In this document: positions 60,405 to 64,000 of the stretch, in pieces
Numbering within the stretch: position 1 is the stretch's first letter
Layout: every line of letters begins with the position of its first letter
Assembly (NCBI GenBank): GCA_018398585.1
Contig: JAGTTD010000012.1
Coordinates: 20,159,036-20,223,035, forward strand
DNA length: 64,000 bases
Reading direction: 5' to 3'
DNA from: Simmondsia chinensis
Lineage: Eukaryota; Streptophyta; Magnoliopsida; Caryophyllales; Simmondsiaceae
Made by a program: the position numbers and the translations under genes
Notes under the pieces: generated by a model
What the model was told of the DNA's origin: nothing
The model's database searches: none
What the model saw: only the letters and a program-made list of their open reading frames with translations

Positions 60405-62192
60405 ATGGCCGAAGGAATAAGGTCCAGATCAGTTGCTGGTGGTGCCGGTTTGAGTGCGGATGCTTCCATTGACAAGCATCAAGAGCTTAATGATATAATG
60501 GAACAACTAAACGCTAAGTTGGATCAGCAAATTATCGAACTTAAGCAGCATAATGTCGAAGCCAGAAACCAAACAGAAAGCATTCAACAATTGTTGAGGA
60601 AGCTTTTGGGTGAGGATGTGCACAAAGAAGATCGGGTGCAACAAATTGAGCCTTCTAGCCAGATTGTTCCAACAACGGAAGTTGTCCTCCCATAAGAGTT
60701 CGTTGTTGAGCAAAAAGAGAAGGTAAAATCTGTTGTTGTTGAAGATGAACTCGACCATGACAATGCCGAAATTGAAGAACACAAGCTAGAAGAACCTGAG
60801 TTTGAACAAGATGATTCTTATGAAGACTCTATGCGAGAATTAGAGTCTCTTGACAATGTTGAGGTACAATATGACCTGCATCAGGATTGGGAATATGATT
60901 CATATGTCCGAGGAATGATTAATAGAGCAAAGAGTAAGTCGAAGAGAAATTGCCTAAGTGAAGCATTGGGAGATGTTGTGGAAAAAAAGAAGTTGCCCAA
61001 GCCAAAATTGAAGCGTGGGGTTCTGATTCAACCTAATATGCTTGATGATCAACAAGAACAAATTCAAGATGCTGGCCATACTGATGTAAATGCTGATAAA
61101 CCAGATTCAGTTGGTGTGCTTTTGAGGGGAGTAACGATGTGTTCAAATACACATTCATATGACGAGTTACCACCTGACCCGGGAGGAGATTTTCAAGTTT
61201 ATATGAAGCCGAAAAGGTTTGGCTCTCTGTTGAAAAGAGCTAATCAAGCCGCACGAGTACGTTTCAAAGTCCCACGCAGGAGAAGCAATGTGGTTAAACA
61301 AGCAGGAACCCAGCAGAACCTAAGTGCTTTCACTGCTGAGCCATATCATTCTGTGTGGAAATCAATTGTTGCTGCAATGTTAAACGTGGCTACGGGACCT
61401 GTAGTGGCTGAAGGAATGACTCGTGATGGACCTCAAGTTGTTAATGTGTCGGCTAATATGCGAATTCAACTTCAAACAGCTGGTGTTAGCCTTCAAAATC
61501 CAATTCCAGGAGCTGTTATGCATTTTCAGCATGCCGATCGGCAAGATCGGGATGATCCATTTCCTCTTTTGAGTGGAGTTGTGATTAATAGGGTCTCTAT
61601 CCTAAAGCTTTGCTATTGGGAAGACATTTACAAGACGTTTATCACCGAGGTCTCAGCTGAGGACAAAGAAACCACTGCATTTTTGAAGTTACAGCTGCTG
61701 AAATTTTGGCCATCAGTGTACATTCTCTGCAACTTATTGAGAGTCTGTTGTATTGCAGCAGATTACATTGAATGGAGGAGTCATATGCATGAATTGCAAT
61801 GTCAACACAATGCCTTACTTGAAGACATCATTAGATGCTTTAGTAGAGGCATTATATGCAACAATAGTAGAGTCTTGAATGGACTAGGCCATGTTGCTGA
61901 ACTTTGCACAGCTGTTCAAATGATCCATTGGTTCCCTGTGTTAGTGTACATCGACAAGAAATTGGGCTGTCTGAATTGCAATGGGAAATGCTTACAAGCA
62001 AATTTTGATGTTAGGTTCTCTTGGTTTGAGTTTGGAAGGCCTCCCGAGATGTTAAAGGACTTTGTATGCAGCTTTGTTGGGGTAAAGATATACAAAAACA
62101 GTTGTGCAGCCTTCTATAAGCAGAAATACAGAAACATGAATGCATTTTGTGACTCTCAACAGCAAGAAGGAGTTATGAGCTGTATTAACTAG
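60405..62192 (+). CDS. Gag-like N-terminus plus large unassigned region, one internal stop
   Basis: From ATG 60405 the frame runs 596 codons to TAG 62190-62192, broken only by TAA at 60693-60695. Codons 1-96 read MAEGIRSRSVAGGAG and continue with a predicted coiled coil (LNDIMEQLNAKLDQQ; SIQQLLRKLLGE). This resembles the chromovirus gag start MTDGVRTRSGAGG. After the stop come an acidic stretch (VEDELDHDNAEIEE; EQDDSYEDSMRELES), basic stretches (KKKLPKPKLKRG; FKVPRRRSN) and a C-terminal part with CLNCNGKC. I recognise no family and no enzymatic motif; capsid, zinc knuckle, DTGA and YVDD boxes are absent. Function is unknown. An alternative start at 60318 is in frame but lacks gag similarity. 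Confidence 0.55.
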
Positions 62193-62427
62193 ATTATGAG
62201 GTGTCGTGAAAGTGTTGTTGATGTTTGGTTTGATCGGTGTAGACCTCCAGAAGAGTATTACGTACACAAACGCAGACATTGCAGCGAGATAAACAACATC
62301 CAAGGTGCTCTGCAGAATTCAGCAAAACTTCATCCCTTCAGTTATAATTTCATATACAATTATAGTTCTCCATTATTACGATTCTCTTCTATTCTTGAGG
62401 ACAAGAATGTTTTCATGGGGAAGGGAA
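62193..62427 (+). other. 3' non-coding end of the non-autonomous element
   Basis: It ends in TTCTTGAGGACAAGAATG and GGGAAGGGAATG before the LTR, paralleling CTTCTTGAGGATAAGAAG and GAGAGAGGGAATG before the chromovirus 3' LTR (33717-33756). There it encodes the chromodomain tail and contains the purine tract, so this looks like an inherited chromovirus 3' end. Confidence 0.7.
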
Positions 62428-62917
62428 TGTTACAAACCGAAATTCCGAGGCTAGAGTTTAATTTGATGAAATGGGCAGGAAAACTATTTGGCTGTAAAAG
62501 CTGTTAAAATCTGTTATTCGGCTGCTGTTTTTTATGCTGTTGCACTTTGCTCTGTTGCTGCTGATAGTTGCTGTTAGATTCTGATTTTTGGCGCCAAACA
62601 ATAACAATTTTACATTCTAGATTGTTCCAAAGAGTGTCTAGGTTCATTGTTTAGTTCTTACATTAGACTGTTATAAATAAGTGTGAATGTATGTTCATTC
62701 GGGCAATCAATCAATGAAATATAATCTGAATTTTCTTTTAGAATTCTCTCTCAATTTTCATCTCTTTCTCTATTTCTCATCTCCTTTCCCTTCTTTCTCT
62801 CATCTAACTCTAAACCCTTCTTTCTCATCTAAACTCTATATTCTTTCTCATCCCAAACTCTCAATTCTATCCAAAATTATATTAGTTTACGTTTGTGGTT
62901 CAAGCCCGAGCGTAACA
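62428..62917 (+). repeat. 3' LTR of the non-autonomous element
   Basis: 490 bp with intact TATAAATA at 62672-62679, followed by CTTTC. Confidence 0.9.
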
Positions 62918-63010
62918 CTTTCATTGTAAAAATAAAGTTAACTTAGACTATCATATAGTCTATTTCAGAATCTTTTTCTAAAATAATTTAAAATAACTTG
63001 TATTTAAAAT
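62918..63010 (-). repeat. Tandem hairpin array, unit 5, beyond the insertion
   Basis: The first hairpin is AGACTAT / ATAGTCT at 62945-62961. The second is degenerate (CAGAATC..TTTCTAA, about 62966). With the insertion removed, it continues the spacing of units 1-4. Confidence 0.75.
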
Positions 63011-63011
63011 A

Positions 63012-64000
63012 CACTGATTCTTACACATTTAATTTTTGCTGATGACCTTCTTCTCTTTTCTAGAGGGGATCGTGATTCAGTGAATGCTATATGGAAGAAG
63101 TTTCTTCATTTCTTGAGCATCTCAGGACTTGAACCGAACTTAATGAAATGTGGTATATGTTTCGCGGGGGTGGAGCAAAGTGACCGAGAGGGGATAGTTC
63201 AGGGGTTGGGTGTTCGAATTGAGGAGCTTCCTGTAAAATATTTGGGCATTCCGATCTCTGGGGCTAGGCTAAGAATTGATCAGTATGGACCTCTTTTTGA
63301 AAAAGTACGGAAGCGTATTTTCGGATGGCAGCATAGAAAGATTTCGTATGCGGGACGTAGAGAATTAATAAACTCAGTCCTTATGAGTATTATGTCTTTT
63401 TGGGGAAATATTTTCCTTTTCCCTAAGGGAGTTGTGTATGAACTTAACCGAATCTTCTCAGCCTTTCTATGGTGTGGTACAGAAAAGAAGTCTCGGGTTT
63501 TTATTCCCCGTGCTTGGGATAGAATCTATTGGCCTACAAATGAAGGGGGTATTGGTTTTAAACAGATTAAATATTGGAACATTGCCCAGTTGATGCATAC
63601 CCTTTGGTGCATTCAAGATAAAAATGATTCTTTGTGGGTTCGATGGATACATGAAATTTATATGAAAGGGCGTGATCTCTGGACAGTGGACAGAACGATA
63701 AACGACACTACTCTTTGGAGAATGCTGTTACAGTGCCGTGATTTGCTTCTAGAAAACTTTGATTCAGCCCAAAAAGCCACGCATGTGCTGTAAAAATGTG
63801 TGATCAGTGGGACTTTTCAGTGCGGAGCTGCATATGAACTCATTTGAGACAAGCAGGAGAAGATGGTAAGAAGGTTAGAAGTCGACTTTCGGAATCGCAT
63901 GTAAAACGGGCGTGTTTGGCAGCCACGATCTATGCAATATGGGCTATGAGGAATGAAGTTATTTTCCAAGATCAAGTTAGGGATCCGAGCTGGGCGATTT
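63012..64000 (+). pseudogene. LINE ORF2 fragment (reverse transcriptase C-terminal half), runs off the window
   Basis: It begins abruptly within THLIFADDLLLFSRGD, so the FADD catalytic box is present at about 63030. It continues with LPVKYLGIPISGARL, FGWQHRKISYAGRRELINSV and FSAFLWCG to a stop at 63791-63793. After an internal deletion another frame gives RACLAATIYAIWAMRNEVIF, the end of the zf-RVT region. The N-terminal RT half and endonuclease are missing. It belongs to the plant L1 type but is distinct from, and AT-richer than, the LINE at 11.8-17.9 kb. Confidence 0.85.

Larger units (their letters stand above)
59340..62917 (+). mobile_element. Non-autonomous LTR retrotransposon with a long unassigned frame
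   Basis: LTRs of 489 and 490 bp (59340-59828; 62428-62917) start TGTTACAAACC and end AGCGTAACA. CTTTC flanks both sides (59335-59339; 62918-62922). A primer site TGGTATCCGCGCC follows the 5' LTR. The internal region is only 2.6 kb and has no protease, RT, RNase H or integrase. The LTRs differ at about 16 positions plus one indel (about 3%). Ends and gag-like start resemble the chromovirus at 28454, which suggests descent from, and movement by, a chromovirus. Confidence 0.88.
54109..63010 (-). mobile_element. Ty1/copia element with 2-kb LTR, 5' end missing, interrupted by a younger element
   Basis: On the minus strand: a leader (63010-58441, less the insertion 59340-62917), gag, zinc knuckle, protease, the region after integrase, RT and RNase H remnants, purine tract (ACAAGTGGAAGAT, 56136-56150) and 3' LTR (54109-56135). 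The integrase core is deleted. The 5' LTR and primer site are not in the window; a LINE fragment begins where they would lie. Long LTR and leader recall the SIRE or Tork groups, but lineage is not assigned. Confidence 0.75.

Overview
The window looks like transposable-element-rich intergenic DNA from a flowering plant, probably a eudicot; the species is not identifiable from it. Plant marks include Ty1/copia and Ty3/gypsy (chromovirus and Tat/Athila-like) elements primed by initiator tRNA-Met or by the TGGCGCC-type site, an L1-type LINE with a plant ORF1, a TRIM, a MITE and tRNA-derived SINE-like sequence. Most of it is AT-rich; the LINE at 11.8-17.9 kb is clearly richer in GC. I found no convincing host gene, tRNA, rRNA, miRNA precursor or CRISPR array.

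Layout, left to right. 1-268: end of a copia LTR followed by a primer site. 2955-10816: minus-strand copia in a three-LTR tandem (LTR, full internal, LTR, truncated internal, partial LTR) flanked by TATAT. 10854-21385: plus-strand Tat/Athila-like gypsy element, mostly deleted, with a 6-kb minus-strand L1 LINE in its 5' LTR and a three-unit tRNA-like repeat in its 3' non-coding part. 23.9-25.1 kb: copia RT/RNase H remnant. 25280-26289: solo LTR flanked by GAGAA. 27591-28158: complete TRIM flanked by AAAAC. 28454-34158: complete but pseudogenised chromovirus flanked by CAACC. 36501-41726: complete but pseudogenised copia flanked by GATCA, inserted in an older minus-strand copia whose fragments lie on both sides. 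45.7 kb: SINE fragment. 46241-46613: MITE. 46638-52504: minus-strand Tat-like gypsy with a 43-base G run at its polypurine tract. 54109-63010: minus-strand copia with a 2-kb LTR and a long leader carrying a tandem array of short hairpins. 59340-62917: a non-autonomous LTR element flanked by CTTTC, inserted in that array. 63012-64000: plus-strand LINE fragment running off the window.

The least ordinary item is the non-autonomous element at 59340-62917. It keeps chromovirus-like ends and a gag-like N-terminus, but its pol is replaced by a frame of about 500 codons that I cannot assign to any family. The hairpin array it interrupts is second: stem changes between units are paired so that base pairing is kept.

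Nothing here acts as a pathway. The useful content is the order of insertions, readable from target-site duplications and nesting, and the possible dependence of the non-autonomous elements on full-length relatives. LTR pairs compared by eye differ by about 3-4% in the chromovirus, the 36.5-kb copia and the non-autonomous element, so these are the younger insertions; the three-LTR copia, the gypsy elements and the scattered copia pieces are far more decayed.
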